Assembly (NCBI GenBank): GCA_017557605.1 | Contig: JAFYYJ010000084.1 | Span: 1 to 59,360, forward strand | DNA from: Salinivirgaceae bacterium | Lineage (GTDB): Bacteria > Bacteroidota > Bacteroidia > Bacteroidales > SZUA-534 | Reading direction: 5' to 3' | Length of the DNA stretch: 59,360 nucleotides | Part shown: in pieces, positions 35,401 to 42,882 of the stretch | Position numbering within the stretch: the first letter of the stretch is position 1 | Layout of the letters: every line of letters begins with the position of its first letter | The notes under the pieces: generated by a model | What the model was told of the DNA's origin: nothing | Database searches by the model: none | Seen by the model: only the letters and a program-made list of their open reading frames with translations | Program-made: the position numbers and the translations under genes

Positions 35401-37153
35401 CAAATGTGTTATTGGCGCCTGTTGTTTTCTTACCGGCATCGTAGCCTGCAAAGAAGTTATCAGCGGTAATATTCATGTAGCCGGCATTGCCACTTGCGCC
35501 TTTCTCCGACACGGCAAAGCCGTTATTGCCTGCTGTAGCTTTTTCTTCTCCTTCTACTCCTTCTTCGCCATCTTTGCCTTCACCATCTTTGCCTTCTACG
35601 CCAAAACCGTTCTTGTCGCCCTTGGCACCACTTTCAACATATACGCGGGTGCTGTCTTTTGTAACTTTCAGCATATCAACATTGCTGCCTTTGCCACCGC
35701 TCTTTCCGGCCACCGCAAATCCGCTCTTGGCAGCCTTGCCGTTAGAGTTGTCGATATAAACACGTGTGCTGTCGGAGTCGATAACCAGATAGTTGGGATT
35801 AACGCTGGCCTTGTCGTCATCGGCTTTGCCGCTTTTAACGCTGGCCACTGCAAACTTGGCTTTGGCTGCTTTGCCGTTATGAGTATCCTCGTCAATAAAC
35901 ACCTGTGTTCCGTCTTTATTAATAAGGAAGAAATCTTCGGCGGTTTCGGCCTTGCCGTTGCGCACGCTTGCCACGGCAAATTGAGCTTTGGCGGCCTTTT
36001 GGCCATTCACGCCGTCAACAAACACTTTTGTTCCTTCGTCGTTGATAACCAGATAGTTGTCACCAACACTGCCATCGGCTTTACCGCTTTTGCCGGCTAC
36101 GGCAAACTTGGCTTTGGCTGCTTTGTCTGAGTCCTCGTCGTCAACATAGATTTGTGTACCGGCCTTGTTTATAACCAGATAGTTATCATCGGCTTTGCCG
36201 CTCTTTCCGGCTACAGCGAATTTGGCCTTGGCAGCCTTGCCTGGGTCGGTTGGGTCATCGTCAACAAAAACTTTTGTACCAGACTGGTTCACAACCAACA
36301 GATTGTCGTCAGTCTTACCACTTTTGCCTGCTACTGCAAACTTGGCTTTTGCGGCTTTGTCTGAGTCTTCGTCATCAACATAGATTTGCGTACCGGCCTT
36401 GTTTATAATCAGATAGTTGTCGTCATCCTTGCCGCTCTTTCCTGCTACGGCGAATTTGGCTTTGGCGGCCTTGCCCGGGTCGGTTGGGTCGTCGTCAACA
36501 TAAACCTGCGTTCCCTCGTCGTTCACGGCAAAATAGGTGTTGCCCTCGCCTGCTTTTCCCGAGCGGCCCGCCACAGCGAATCCGCTTTTGGCAGCCTTGC
36601 CGCCGTTGGGCTTGGTGTCGTCAACATAGACGCGGACACCGTCGTTATATACGGCGAACACAACATTGCCGTCTTTGTCTTTCACCTCAAACAGAGCATC
36701 TTCTTCTCCGGTCTCGTTTGTGGCTTGTATCTTAATGTTTTTCGGATTTTCAACCGCGCTGGTTGTTTTGGCATACTCGGCCATCGGCACCGATTGCAGC
36801 TGGGTCGTGCCTATCTCGGTGTAAGCTTCACCGCCATTGGGGTCGAACTCGGTCTTCATGCTAATGCCGCCTTTACTCCAGTCAATCTTGTCGAAATAGC
36901 CCGAGAGAACCTGACCTTTGCCCACAACAATCGAGACCACGCCGTAGGCATTGCTAGTTACCACCTGCCGCTCCTGATAGAGCGAGCCGCTGCTGTTGAG
37001 CAGTGTTATGCGAAGCGATATCTCCTGTCCGGACAAAAGATTGCCATCGGAATCGCGGATAACTGCTTGGTAATTGAAACCCGATTGGGCCATTGTCATT
37101 GTTGCTGCAAGCAAGGTTGCAACTGCCACGAATAATCTTTTTAACTTTCTCAT
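32411..37153 (-). CDS. giant repeat surface fibre with C-terminal S74 self-cleaving chaperone
   Basis: The 1580-residue protein has a signal peptide (ending AATMTMAQ), an N-terminal domain common in Bacteroidota surface proteins (GFNYQAVIRDSDGNLLSG to about residue 125), then about ten ~40-residue repeats of the type AAKAKFAVAGKSGK...INKxGTQIYVDD, then about 50 units of 17 residues with the core NNVFLGNxAGYxNTTG, similar to the beta-roll heads of trimeric adhesins. From about residue 1463 the C-terminus is a peptidase S74 domain (SSDKRWKTNI, then HAGVIAQEVEAVLPEAV) followed by a coiled coil. In phage tailspikes this domain folds the trimer and cuts itself off at a Ser-Asp site; Ser1464-Asp1465 is the candidate here. 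No T9SS tail or membrane anchor is visible. The long internal DNA repeats make it prone to recombination. Confidence 0.88.
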   Translation of the reverse strand: MRKLKRLFVAVATLLAATMTMAQSGFNYQAVIRDSDGNLLSGQEISLRITLLNSSGSLYQERQVVTSNAYGVVSIVVGKGQVLSGYFDKIDWSKGGISMKTEFDPNGGEAYTEIGTTQLQSVPMAEYAKTTSAVENPKNIKIQATNETGEEDALFEVKDKDGNVVFAVYNDGVRVYVDDTKPNGGKAAKSGFAVAGRSGKAGEGNTYFAVNDEGTQVYVDDDPTDPGKAAKAKFAVAGKSGKDDDNYLIINKAGTQIYVDDEDSDKAAKAKFAVAGKSGKTDDNLLVVNQSGTKVFVDDDPTDPGKAAKAKFAVAGKSGKADDNYLVINKAGTQIYVDDEDSDKAAKAKFAVAGKSGKADGSVGDNYLVINDEGTKVFVDGVNGQKAAKAQFAVASVRNGKAETAEDFFLINKDGTQVFIDEDTHNGKAAKAKFAVASVKSGKADDDKASVNPNYLVIDSDSTRVYIDNSNGKAAKSGFAVAGKSGGKGSNVDMLKVTKDSTRVYVESGAKGDKNGFGVEGKDGEGKDGEEGVEGEEKATAGNNGFAVSEKGASGNAGYMNITADNFFAGYDAGKKTTGANNTFVGNKAGIANTTGADNVVMGNNAALKAQSMTRSVIIGPEAGEGSSTSTTTEDVFVGYRAGWSNTKGAQDVFLGNRAGYCNTEGNFNVFIGDHAGYYNKTTNYNVFLGYYAGYSNTASNNTFLGYQAGRANTSGANNVVLGTNAGYTNTQSSNNVFIGNLAGYTTKGTGTMTVTNPRTNTSETIYNGSNNVFLGNQTGYSNTTGYNNVFLGNNAGVKNTTASNNVFLGYNAGMSNTTGANNVVLGTQAGYTNSLSSNNVFIGNLAGYTTKGTSTMSVTNPRTNTSETIYNGSNNVFLGTQAGYTNSTGYNNVFLGNNAGLKNTTASNNVFLGYNAGMSNTTGTNNVVLGTQAGYTNSLSSNNVFIGNLAGYSTNGTTTVSVYNPISGSSETVYNGSNNVFLGNRAGYSNTTGYNNVFLGNNAGGKNTKANNNVFLGYNSGAVNTEGESNVFLGNYAGRYNTTASNNIFLGYYAGLNNTTGGNNVVLGTQAGYTNTVSSNNVFLGNKAGYKTKGTVTVTVRNPRTNTDETIYNGSNNVFLGNEAGYSNTTGSNNVFLGNYAGVKNTSATDNVFLGFTTGASNTTGSSNVFVGNKSGYTNTGGINNVFLGTEAGYKTQGAPEEVHDGDNTYTDYKASNNVFLGYKAGHENTTGQSNICIGSEAGYSNTTGGSNFFAGEYAGHSNIDGGANVFIGNSAGVNSTSSDMSVHIGNYAGYNAQGSSNVYIGLSAGYNTNSINSSRNVFIGQSAGSTTTCQASVIIGTEAGYSVGNACTVVGCGAGIYNTGARNVLIGAGAGGGSYESPITGSYNVFIGPGAGAQETGSNRLYIANSNTTTPLIYGEFDNSRLYVNGILRPGATGSYDLGGSSYRWSTIYSVNSLNSSSDKRWKTNITNIENALSKILTLNGVTYNWRVDEFPEQHFDSNRHAGVIAQEVEAVLPEAVETDENGFKSVTYSNLAPLLIEAMKEQQGIIESQQAKIDNQQQQIDELKRLVEELLKK
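33661..35010 (-). repeat. four 312-bp super-repeats inside the fibre gene
   Basis: Blocks of 104 codons start at VVLGTNAGYTN-like sequence and end in FLGYNAGMSNT. Three follow one another at about 35010-34075; the fourth lies at about 33972-33661 after a 34-codon spacer. Each contains six 17-residue beta-roll units plus a longer loop unit (NPRTNTSETIYNGS). DNA identity between the first two is high over long runs, pointing to recent duplication. Boundaries are approximate. Confidence 0.8.
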
Positions 37154-37229
37154 AATTATTTGATTTTCGAATTTCGATTTTGGTTATTGTTTTTCGCTTT
37201 TGCCACAACGTTAACGCTGTATGGCGGAA

Positions 37230-37256
37230 GTTTATGTTTTTAGTTTTCGTTTGCTA
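37230..37256 (+). promoter_or_regulatory. recurrent T/GTTT-rich motif upstream of tRNA-fMet
   Basis: GTTTATGTTTTTAGTTTTCG followed by TTTGC resembles the sequence just upstream of the aspS promoter (minus strand, about 9903-9932) and a third copy on the minus strand near 31862-31885. It may be an upstream promoter element or a small dispersed repeat. Apart from this, 37154-37435 shows nothing I can name. Confidence 0.3.
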
Positions 37257-37435
37257 CCTATATTAAAGATGCGAAAAATACGAAAGAATTTGAAAAATGA
37301 GTGTCGAAAAACCTAAAAACGGGAAAAAGATTTGTCCGAAAACGAAAATAAAACGCAATTAAAATTTGTTTTTTTGATAAAAAAGCCGGACTTTTGCAGT
37401 CGCAAAAAAGGAAAGAGTCGTTCTTTAAGATATAT

Positions 37436-37511
<76 letters not shown>

Positions 37512-37512
37512 C

Positions 37513-37545
37513 AGCCGGTCAAATTGTTTTGGTCGGCTTTTTTTA
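37513..37545 (+). terminator. intrinsic terminator of tRNA-fMet
   Basis: An 11-bp stem (AGCCGGTCAAA against TTTGGTCGGCT, including two G-U pairs) around a 4-nt loop is followed by seven T, directly after the CCA end. Confidence 0.92.
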
Positions 37546-37583
37546 TGCGAAATAGTCAACCCCGGATGCAAATTAGGAAACGG

Positions 37584-38105
37584 CTATTGGGCGCGTTTCT
37601 CATAGACTTTTACCTCGCGTTTGTTCTTCTTGTTTATCGTTACGAAGTATTTTTTATCGATGGTGTAAACCGATTTTATGGCCACCTTGAGTTCGATAAC
37701 CGGGCAGCGCCGTGGAGTGATGTCGCACGGCACAATGTCCTGCGTTTTCTCCTTGATGTCAAGACGATGATATTCCGACGATATGCGCCCCGTTTTAACA
37801 TAGAATTGCGAGTTGGTGGTATCGACGTAAGCACTTGAAAACTCAACCCAGTCGGTAAGCCTGAATGCGGCAGCTTGTGTCCAGTCCTCAATATTATATG
37901 CGACAATGAATGTCGGCTTGTTGCCATAATTCACTATAAGATACTTATTATCAGGCGAAACCATGAGCTCGTTGGCCATAACTTTGCGCTGCATGTCCGG
38001 TTTGAGTGTTTTTAATGACTGGTAATCAGATGATTGCGCGCTGGCATTGATGCACGAAAAGAGCATTGCAATGCCCGAAATAAGGATATATTTCAAAAAT
38101 TTCAT
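37584..38105 (-). CDS. small exported protein of unknown function
   Basis: The 173-residue product has a signal peptide (MKFLKYILISGIAMLFSCIN, cleavage after ASAQ; the Cys is not in a good lipobox). The mature part contains MVSPDNKYLIVNYGNKPTFIV and IEDWTQAAAFRLTDWVEFSS, which resemble one or two blades of a WD40/YVTN beta-propeller, yet it is far too short for a full propeller. I do not recognise the family. A consensus promoter box precedes it. Confidence 0.65.
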   Translation of the reverse strand: MKFLKYILISGIAMLFSCINASAQSSDYQSLKTLKPDMQRKVMANELMVSPDNKYLIVNYGNKPTFIVAYNIEDWTQAAAFRLTDWVEFSSAYVDTTNSQFYVKTGRISSEYHRLDIKEKTQDIVPCDITPRRCPVIELKVAIKSVYTIDKKYFVTINKKNKREVKVYEKRAQ

Positions 38106-38129
38106 TTATCGAATGTTTAATGAACATCG

Positions 38130-38137
38130 CAAATTTA
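38130..38137 (-). promoter_or_regulatory. promoter of the small exported protein (-7 box)
   Basis: The minus-strand octamer TAAATTTG matches TAnnTTTG exactly, 25 nt before the ATG at 38105. Confidence 0.55.
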
Positions 38138-38234
38138 AAAAATCTGTGAAAGTTGCCTAATGATATTCGATTTTTTGACCTTTGTCAGCAATTATTTTGA
38201 AAATCAGATGTTTTAATGCTGTATAACTTGCAAT

Positions 38235-38255
38235 AAATAAGTGATTTACTTATTT
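38235..38255. promoter_or_regulatory. AT-rich palindrome upstream of pgk
   Basis: AAATAAGT and ACTTATTT form a perfect 8-bp inverted repeat around GATTT, about 55 nt upstream of the pgk -7 box. It could bind a regulator of glycolysis or be a chance AT-rich dyad. Confidence 0.3.
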
Positions 38256-38310
38256 GAGTGAAATGTCGGGGCAACGTGTCGGCATTGATTTTTTTGCAAT
38301 AGGCTTTTGT

Positions 38311-38318
38311 TATATTTG
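38311..38318 (+). promoter_or_regulatory. pgk promoter (-7 box)
   Basis: TATATTTG matches TAnnTTTG exactly; TTGs at 38285-38287 and TTTG at 38293-38296 are -33 candidates with imperfect spacing. It predicts a leader of about 60 nt. Confidence 0.6.
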
Positions 38319-38383
38319 CCACTCAAAGCAGAAACTGCAAACAAAACAGTAATTGAATTACTAACTATCTAAAAATTAATAAA

Positions 38384-39655
38384 ATGGTTAAAATCAACGA
38401 TTTCAACTTCAAAGGAAAGAAGGCAATCGTCCGCGTGGATTTTAATGTTCCATTGGACGAGAACGGAAAAATCACCGACGACACCCGCATCCGCGGCGCA
38501 CTGCCGACACTTAAGAAAGTGCTGGCTGACGGCGGTTCACTCATCATCATGTCGCACATGGGCAAGCCGAAAGGCAAAGTAACTGCAAAACTGTCACTTG
38601 GTCAGATTACTGACGCTGTTGCAGCCGCTCTTGGCACTGCAGTTAAGTTCGCACCTGATTGCGCAAAGGCAGCCGACGCAGCCGCAGCCCTGAAACCGGG
38701 CGATGTTCTGTTGCTTGAGAACCTTCGCTTCTATCCTGAGGAGGAAGGCAAACCTGTAGGCATCGAGAAAGACGATCCGAACTACGACGCAGCCAAGAAG
38801 GAGATGAAGGCTAAACAGAAAGAGTTCGCAAAAACTCTGGCTTCATACGCCGATGTTTACGTTATGGACGCATTCGGAACTGCTCACCGTTCACACGCTT
38901 CAACAGCTGTCATCGCTGACTACTTCGACGCTAACAGCAAGATGCTTGGATTGTTGATGGAGAAAGAGGTTCAGGCTGTCGATAACATCCTGAGCAACAT
39001 CAAACGTCCGTTCACCGCAATCATGGGTGGTAGCAAGGTATCAACCAAAATCGGCATCATCGAGAACCTGATGGATAAGGTTGACAACCTGATTCTCTGC
39101 GGCGGTATGACCTACACCTTCGCCAAAGCACAAGGCGGCAACGTGGGCAACTCAATCTGCGAGGAAGACAAACTCGACCTTGCTCTCGACGTTATGAAGA
39201 AAGCAAAAGAGAAAGGTGTTAACCTGGTACTTGGTACTGACTCTGTTGTCACCAACGCTTTCGACTTCGACTCAATGTCACTGAAACCGGGTGCTCAAGT
39301 TAAGGTTTGCCCGTCGAACGCTATCGAGAACGGTTTCGAAGGTTTGGACGCTGGTCCGGAGAGCCAAAAGAAATTCGCTGACGCTATCAAGGGCGCAAAG
39401 ACTATTCTTTGGAATGGTCCTGCAGGCGTATTTGAGTGCGACGATTTCACTGCCGGCTCAAAAGCCATTGCCAACGCTATTGCTGATGCCACTAAAGAAG
39501 GCGCATTCTCGCTTATCGGTGGCGGCGACTCAGTTGCCTGCATCAACAAGTTCGGTTTGGCCGACAAAGTTTCTTACATCTCAACTGGCGGCGGCGCATT
39601 GCTCGAAGCTATCGAGGGTAAGGTTCTTCCGGGTGTAAAAGCTATCCTTGGATAA
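38384..39655 (+). CDS. pgk: phosphoglycerate kinase
   Basis: Pgk transfers the phosphate of 1,3-bisphosphoglycerate to ADP in glycolysis. The 423-residue protein starts with [20 protein letters not shown]; substrate-binding residues lie in [20 protein letters not shown] and [13 protein letters not shown]; the nucleotide-binding half shows [14 protein letters not shown] and the C-terminal [16 protein letters not shown] and [14 protein letters not shown]. Length is slightly above the usual 390-420 because of an insertion around residues 125-150 ([20 protein letters not shown]) typical of Bacteroidota. It is monocistronic, with a promoter and a terminator of its own. The codon usage looks optimised, as expected for a highly expressed gene. 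Confidence 0.98.
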   Translation: MVKINDFNFKGKKAIVRVDFNVPLDENGKITDDTRIRGALPTLKKVLADGGSLIIMSHMGKPKGKVTAKLSLGQITDAVAAALGTAVKFAPDCAKAADAAAALKPGDVLLLENLRFYPEEEGKPVGIEKDDPNYDAAKKEMKAKQKEFAKTLASYADVYVMDAFGTAHRSHASTAVIADYFDANSKMLGLLMEKEVQAVDNILSNIKRPFTAIMGGSKVSTKIGIIENLMDKVDNLILCGGMTYTFAKAQGGNVGNSICEEDKLDLALDVMKKAKEKGVNLVLGTDSVVTNAFDFDSMSLKPGAQVKVCPSNAIENGFEGLDAGPESQKKFADAIKGAKTILWNGPAGVFECDDFTAGSKAIANAIADATKEGAFSLIGGGDSVACINKFGLADKVSYISTGGGALLEAIEGKVLPGVKAILG

Positions 39656-39682
39656 GAATTTAAGTTGTTAAATATTTAGAAT

Positions 39683-39718
39683 AATCCGCCATGCAGCAAT
39701 GTGTGGCGGATTTTTTAT
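39683..39718 (+). terminator. intrinsic terminator of pgk
   Basis: AATCCGCCA and TGGCGGATT form a 9-bp stem followed by six T, 28 nt past the pgk stop. Confidence 0.93.
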
Positions 39719-39767
39719 TGATTGAAGGGGAGGAGTGAGAGTTTTTCATGCCTTTATCGGCAAAAAC

Positions 39768-39797
39768 AAAAAGGGCAGACCGAAATCTGCCCTTTTT
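39768..39797 (-). terminator. bidirectional terminator after the TMEM43-family gene
   Basis: AAAAAGGGCAGA and TCTGCCCTTTTT form a 12-bp perfect stem around CCGAAA, with T runs on both strands. It ends the minus-strand gene whose stop is at 39818 and also backs up pgk termination. Confidence 0.92.
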
Positions 39798-39817
39798 ATG
39801 TATATCAATATGTTGTG

Positions 39818-41020
39818 TTATGCTTGTTCGGCAGGAACTGGTGCGTCTTTCGAGCGTTTCGACAGGAAGACGAACAGACCGACTACAATTGCAATCAGAA
39901 TAATGGCCAGTATCGGACGATAGAACAGCCAAGCTATAGCGATTATTATCAGAGACCATGCCAAGCCTAACACGCCGCACACAATGCTTACACCCACGTT
40001 GGCGATTTTTGCAAGGAACGGCAGCACTTTCAGCAGTGTTACAACAATGTCGAAGACACCTTTGTAGCCAAAGAATACAATCACTAAACCAACCAGGCGG
40101 AACAGCCAAGTGAGAACAGAGTTGGCGCTTTCGCTTTGCTCTTTAAGTTGGTCTAGCGTTTTTGTGCCCATATAAAGGCCGCCGACGCTGTAATCGTTGC
40201 TGGCTACAAACTTCTCAAATGTGCTGCCCGACACTTTTGCCCAAATGGTTACATCGGTCGGGTCAACTTGAGTAAAGGTGATTTTGATGTCACCGATAGC
40301 TGGTGAGTTCGGGTTTTTGCCCAAATAAATCTGATTGCCTGAAACCGTTACAAATTGGCCATCGCTTTGACCAAGTGCTTGTGCGACAGTGTTGTTCAGC
40401 TCACTTAACTTCTCAGCCGACAAGCTGACAGACATTGGTTTGCCGCCCGATATGCTCGACACCATGCTTTGCGGAAGTGTGTAGGCTCCAACTGTCACAT
40501 TTTGAGCCTGCATCTTATCGCTGCGTATATTGTTCATAACCACAGTGTTTTTGCCTTTGTAATTGCTGTCTTTGAAATCGTTGGAGTTGACAGGCGACGA
40601 AACCCACTCTTCGCTGTAGGTGTAAGTTGTTGTCTGCTCCTGTTTTCCACCTACTTTGTCTTCGGTTTTTGTCTCCGATTTTTGAACAAATTGGTAGAAT
40701 TCAACCTTACGCTCAATTCTGATAGCGTTGGCGCTGATGCCGAAGAATGGGTCGGAAACCACATCGTTAGTGGTTGCCAGACCTGGAGCGCAAATCATCT
40801 TGCCGTTCAGTTCAGCATTAACTGCCGACAAATCGGGCGTCTCCTTAATTGTCTGCTCATAAGCACCCTTGATTGAGCGGGCGGTTTTTACAGCGCGGCC
40901 TTCGTTCCACCAAAGCAGAACAGTGCCGACAATCAGCAATAAAAAGCCGATTAAAATACCTTTCAATGAACCGGATAGGCGTTTGCCGTATCCTACAGTA
41001 GTTGTTTCTGAATAAGCCAT
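39818..41020 (-). CDS. TMEM43-family membrane protein
   Basis: The 400-residue protein has one N-terminal membrane helix (KGILIGFLLLIVGTVLLWWN, about residues 20-39), a long periplasmic domain (about 45-290) and three or four membrane helices near the C-terminus (about 300-385). The phrases LLWWNEGRAVKTARSI and the DPTDVTIWAKVSG region fit the TMEM43/LUMA family (PF07787), found in animals and scattered bacteria. Its bacterial role is unknown; an organising function in the membrane is only a guess. The ATG at 41018-41020 follows the conserved small hydrophilic start. It is monocistronic with a strong terminator. Confidence 0.88.
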   Translation of the reverse strand: MAYSETTTVGYGKRLSGSLKGILIGFLLLIVGTVLLWWNEGRAVKTARSIKGAYEQTIKETPDLSAVNAELNGKMICAPGLATTNDVVSDPFFGISANAIRIERKVEFYQFVQKSETKTEDKVGGKQEQTTTYTYSEEWVSSPVNSNDFKDSNYKGKNTVVMNNIRSDKMQAQNVTVGAYTLPQSMVSSISGGKPMSVSLSAEKLSELNNTVAQALGQSDGQFVTVSGNQIYLGKNPNSPAIGDIKITFTQVDPTDVTIWAKVSGSTFEKFVASNDYSVGGLYMGTKTLDQLKEQSESANSVLTWLFRLVGLVIVFFGYKGVFDIVVTLLKVLPFLAKIANVGVSIVCGVLGLAWSLIIIAIAWLFYRPILAIILIAIVVGLFVFLSKRSKDAPVPAEQA

Positions 41021-41108
41021 AATTTTAAAGTTTTAGAAATAATTTAGATATACGAAAATATATTTTTTGATAATCTTACCAAAAAAACTTGAGGGTAGCT
41101 TTTGACAT

Positions 41109-41139
41109 TTTGTAGAGAGCCGAAAAAAAAGTAGTATTG
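41109..41139 (+). promoter_or_regulatory. promoter of the LuxR-type regulator
   Basis: TTTG at 41109-41112 and TAGTATTG at 41132-41139 (one mismatch to TAnnTTTG) are 19 nt apart, the ideal Bacteroidota spacing. It places the start of transcription near 41145 and so excludes the ATG at 41137 as a start codon. Confidence 0.65.
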
Positions 41140-41178
41140 CACTGCGGTGAGAGTGAACAAAAAAACGATGAGATTATT

Positions 41179-41826
41179 ATGGTATTTGTAGGGTTATTCA
41201 GTCAGCACAAATTGATTCTTGAAAGCGTAACGGCTTATCTGTCAAACTATTCCGATATTAAGGTTGTAATTGCCACCAGTGATAAGACGACGTTGTTCGA
41301 GAAGATGAAACAACACATTGTGCATGTGCTTGTTGTGAATATGTTCGAACTTTCGACAGCCGAACTCAACTTCATCATTGACACAATGCTCAAGTACCCG
41401 AAACTGAAAATACTGCTTCTCTCAAACGCCAACCGCGATGATGTGATTCTGCGCTCAATTAAGGCCGGGGCTAAAGGCTACATCACAATTGATGCAACTG
41501 GCGGCGAACTGGCGCAAGCCATTTTCTCACTTCGTGCAGGCCACGACTATTACAGCGACAGCATCACCCAACTGCTGCTCAACCGCTATATTTCAACCAA
41601 CATACCCGTTGGTGATGATAATGACGAGGAGGCTTTGAGCGCCCGTCAGATTGAGATTCTGAAACTCTGGGGCGACGGATTCAGCAATCAGGAGATTGCC
41701 GACAAACTGTTTATCAGCGTGCGCACCGTTGAGACGCACAAAAACCATATTATGCAGAAACTCAATTTGAAAAGCACCGTCGATTTGGTGAAATACGCCA
41801 TTAAGAGCAATATTATTAAATTGTAG
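41179..41826 (+). CDS. LuxR/NarL-type regulator with a degenerate receiver domain
   Basis: The C-terminal 65 residues are a clear LuxR-type helix-turn-helix (ALSARQIEILKLWGDGFSNQ, then LFISVRTVETHKNHIMQKLN). The N-terminal 120 residues keep the receiver fold pattern, but the phosphorylation site is gone: the usual Asp pair near residue 9 reads SQ, the phosphoacceptor Asp is Asn54 (VLVVNMFEL) and the conserved Lys after GAKGY is missing (GYITIDA). It should therefore act without phosphorylation, perhaps through ligand binding or constitutive dimerisation. The ATG at 41179 (MVFVGLFSQ) is chosen because the promoter overlaps the longer reading. It may control the nearby exopolysaccharide genes, but no binding site is visible. 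Confidence 0.85.
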   Translation: MVFVGLFSQHKLILESVTAYLSNYSDIKVVIATSDKTTLFEKMKQHIVHVLVVNMFELSTAELNFIIDTMLKYPKLKILLLSNANRDDVILRSIKAGAKGYITIDATGGELAQAIFSLRAGHDYYSDSITQLLLNRYISTNIPVGDDNDEEALSARQIEILKLWGDGFSNQEIADKLFISVRTVETHKNHIMQKLNLKSTVDLVKYAIKSNIIKL

Positions 41827-41907
41827 GGGAGGGAAGAGGTAAGTGTTAAATGAGTAATGGGAGATTAATTTTATACTCTCTCAACTCTAAATTTTAAACG
41901 CTTTCCA

Positions 41908-42870
41908 TTAATTCAATTCCAAATCGACAGGCAGCACCAGTTCTGTTGTGTCTTCGAAAACAATCTGGCGGAATTTTGGGTCAAGAATGTTTATCTTATA
42001 CGATTTGTGTTTGCTGTTGGTTAGTTTGGTGCTTCGCAGCCACGGGTTCAAAACCTTAAGCATCTTGTAGTTGGTGCCTTGCGCACGTGCAAAATCAGCA
42101 ATGTTAGGAATGGCGGTGTCAACCACAACCGTCTTGTAAGGTAGCGGCTTGTACAGATTGCTGTCGGGAATGTAGAAACCGTATTTCTGCGGATTCTCAA
42201 AAATTTGCTTCACGGCAATGGCGCGGAACACATAGCGCTCGGTTTCTTCACCAAGCACCAAATCGTAGTAGTTGCCGCTTTTCTGCTGGCTAGAAAATTT
42301 GATAAGATTGGTGCGCCCCACATTGTACGCCGCCGCCGACATTGTCCACGAGCCGAATTTGTCTTTCATCTTTTTGAAATATCTAACGGCGGCAACTGTC
42401 GATTTTTCAAGGTTGTATCGTTCGTCAACCTCGTCGTTCACTTCAAGGCCGAAGTCGCCTGCCGTGCCTTGCAGAAACTGCCAGAAACCTTTTGCGCCAG
42501 ACGGCGACACCGCATTTGTGAGCGCGCTCTCGATAACGGCAATGTACTTTAAATCGTCGGGAACATTATATTGTTTCAGAATTGGCTCAATAATAGGAAA
42601 ATAGCGGTTTGCGCGTTTGAGCAGCAGAATGGTTTGCGAGTGCCACAAGCGGTTCACTTGCAACTCGCGGTCAAGGGCTTCGCGGACATCGAAATTGTGA
42701 ATTGGAACTTGTTCTCCCATAAATGTCAGATTATCGGGAAACTCGTCGATGTCGGTGGTGTGTTGCGGCTGCACGCTGGTTTGGCCGGCATATCGGCTAA
42801 CAACAAACGACACAGCTCCGGAAACAATTATTGTCAGCAGGAACAATAAAACAATGGTTGATTTTCGCAT
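41908..42870 (-). CDS. membrane-anchored lytic transglycosylase (MltD/SLT-like)
   Basis: An N-terminal membrane anchor (TIVLLFLLTIIVSGAVSFVV) is followed by an SLT domain: the catalytic Glu lies in IAVIESALTNAVSPSGAKGF, then WQFLQGTAGDFGL, SAAAYNVGRTN, and the tail of the fold. Such enzymes cleave peptidoglycan between MurNAc and GlcNAc. The C-terminal ~80 residues (TVVVDTAIPNIADFARAQG, YKMLKVLNPWLRS) resemble a single LysM-like module, as in MltD. It is the last gene of the exopolysaccharide operon, 12 nt past the WecA-like gene, and could open the wall for the export machine. Confidence 0.9.
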   Translation of the reverse strand: MRKSTIVLLFLLTIIVSGAVSFVVSRYAGQTSVQPQHTTDIDEFPDNLTFMGEQVPIHNFDVREALDRELQVNRLWHSQTILLLKRANRYFPIIEPILKQYNVPDDLKYIAVIESALTNAVSPSGAKGFWQFLQGTAGDFGLEVNDEVDERYNLEKSTVAAVRYFKKMKDKFGSWTMSAAAYNVGRTNLIKFSSQQKSGNYYDLVLGEETERYVFRAIAVKQIFENPQKYGFYIPDSNLYKPLPYKTVVVDTAIPNIADFARAQGTNYKMLKVLNPWLRSTKLTNSKHKSYKINILDPKFRQIVFEDTTELVLPVDLELN

Positions 42871-42882
42871 GAGAAGGATTTT

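Noticed and set aside
36386..37135. Long open frame (249 codons) on the plus strand opposite the fibre gene
   Set aside because: It mirrors the repetitive, compositionally biased fibre codons and has no conserved features, promoter or start context.
32411..37153. Prophage tail-fibre gene
   Set aside because: S74 domains occur in phages, but the signal peptide, the Bacteroidota-type N-terminal domain and the lack of any phage gene nearby point to a cellular surface protein.
39660..40109. 149-codon minus-strand frame overlapping the end of the TMEM43-family gene
   Set aside because: It runs through the strong terminator at 39768-39797 and the pgk terminator, and its start lies inside the real gene.
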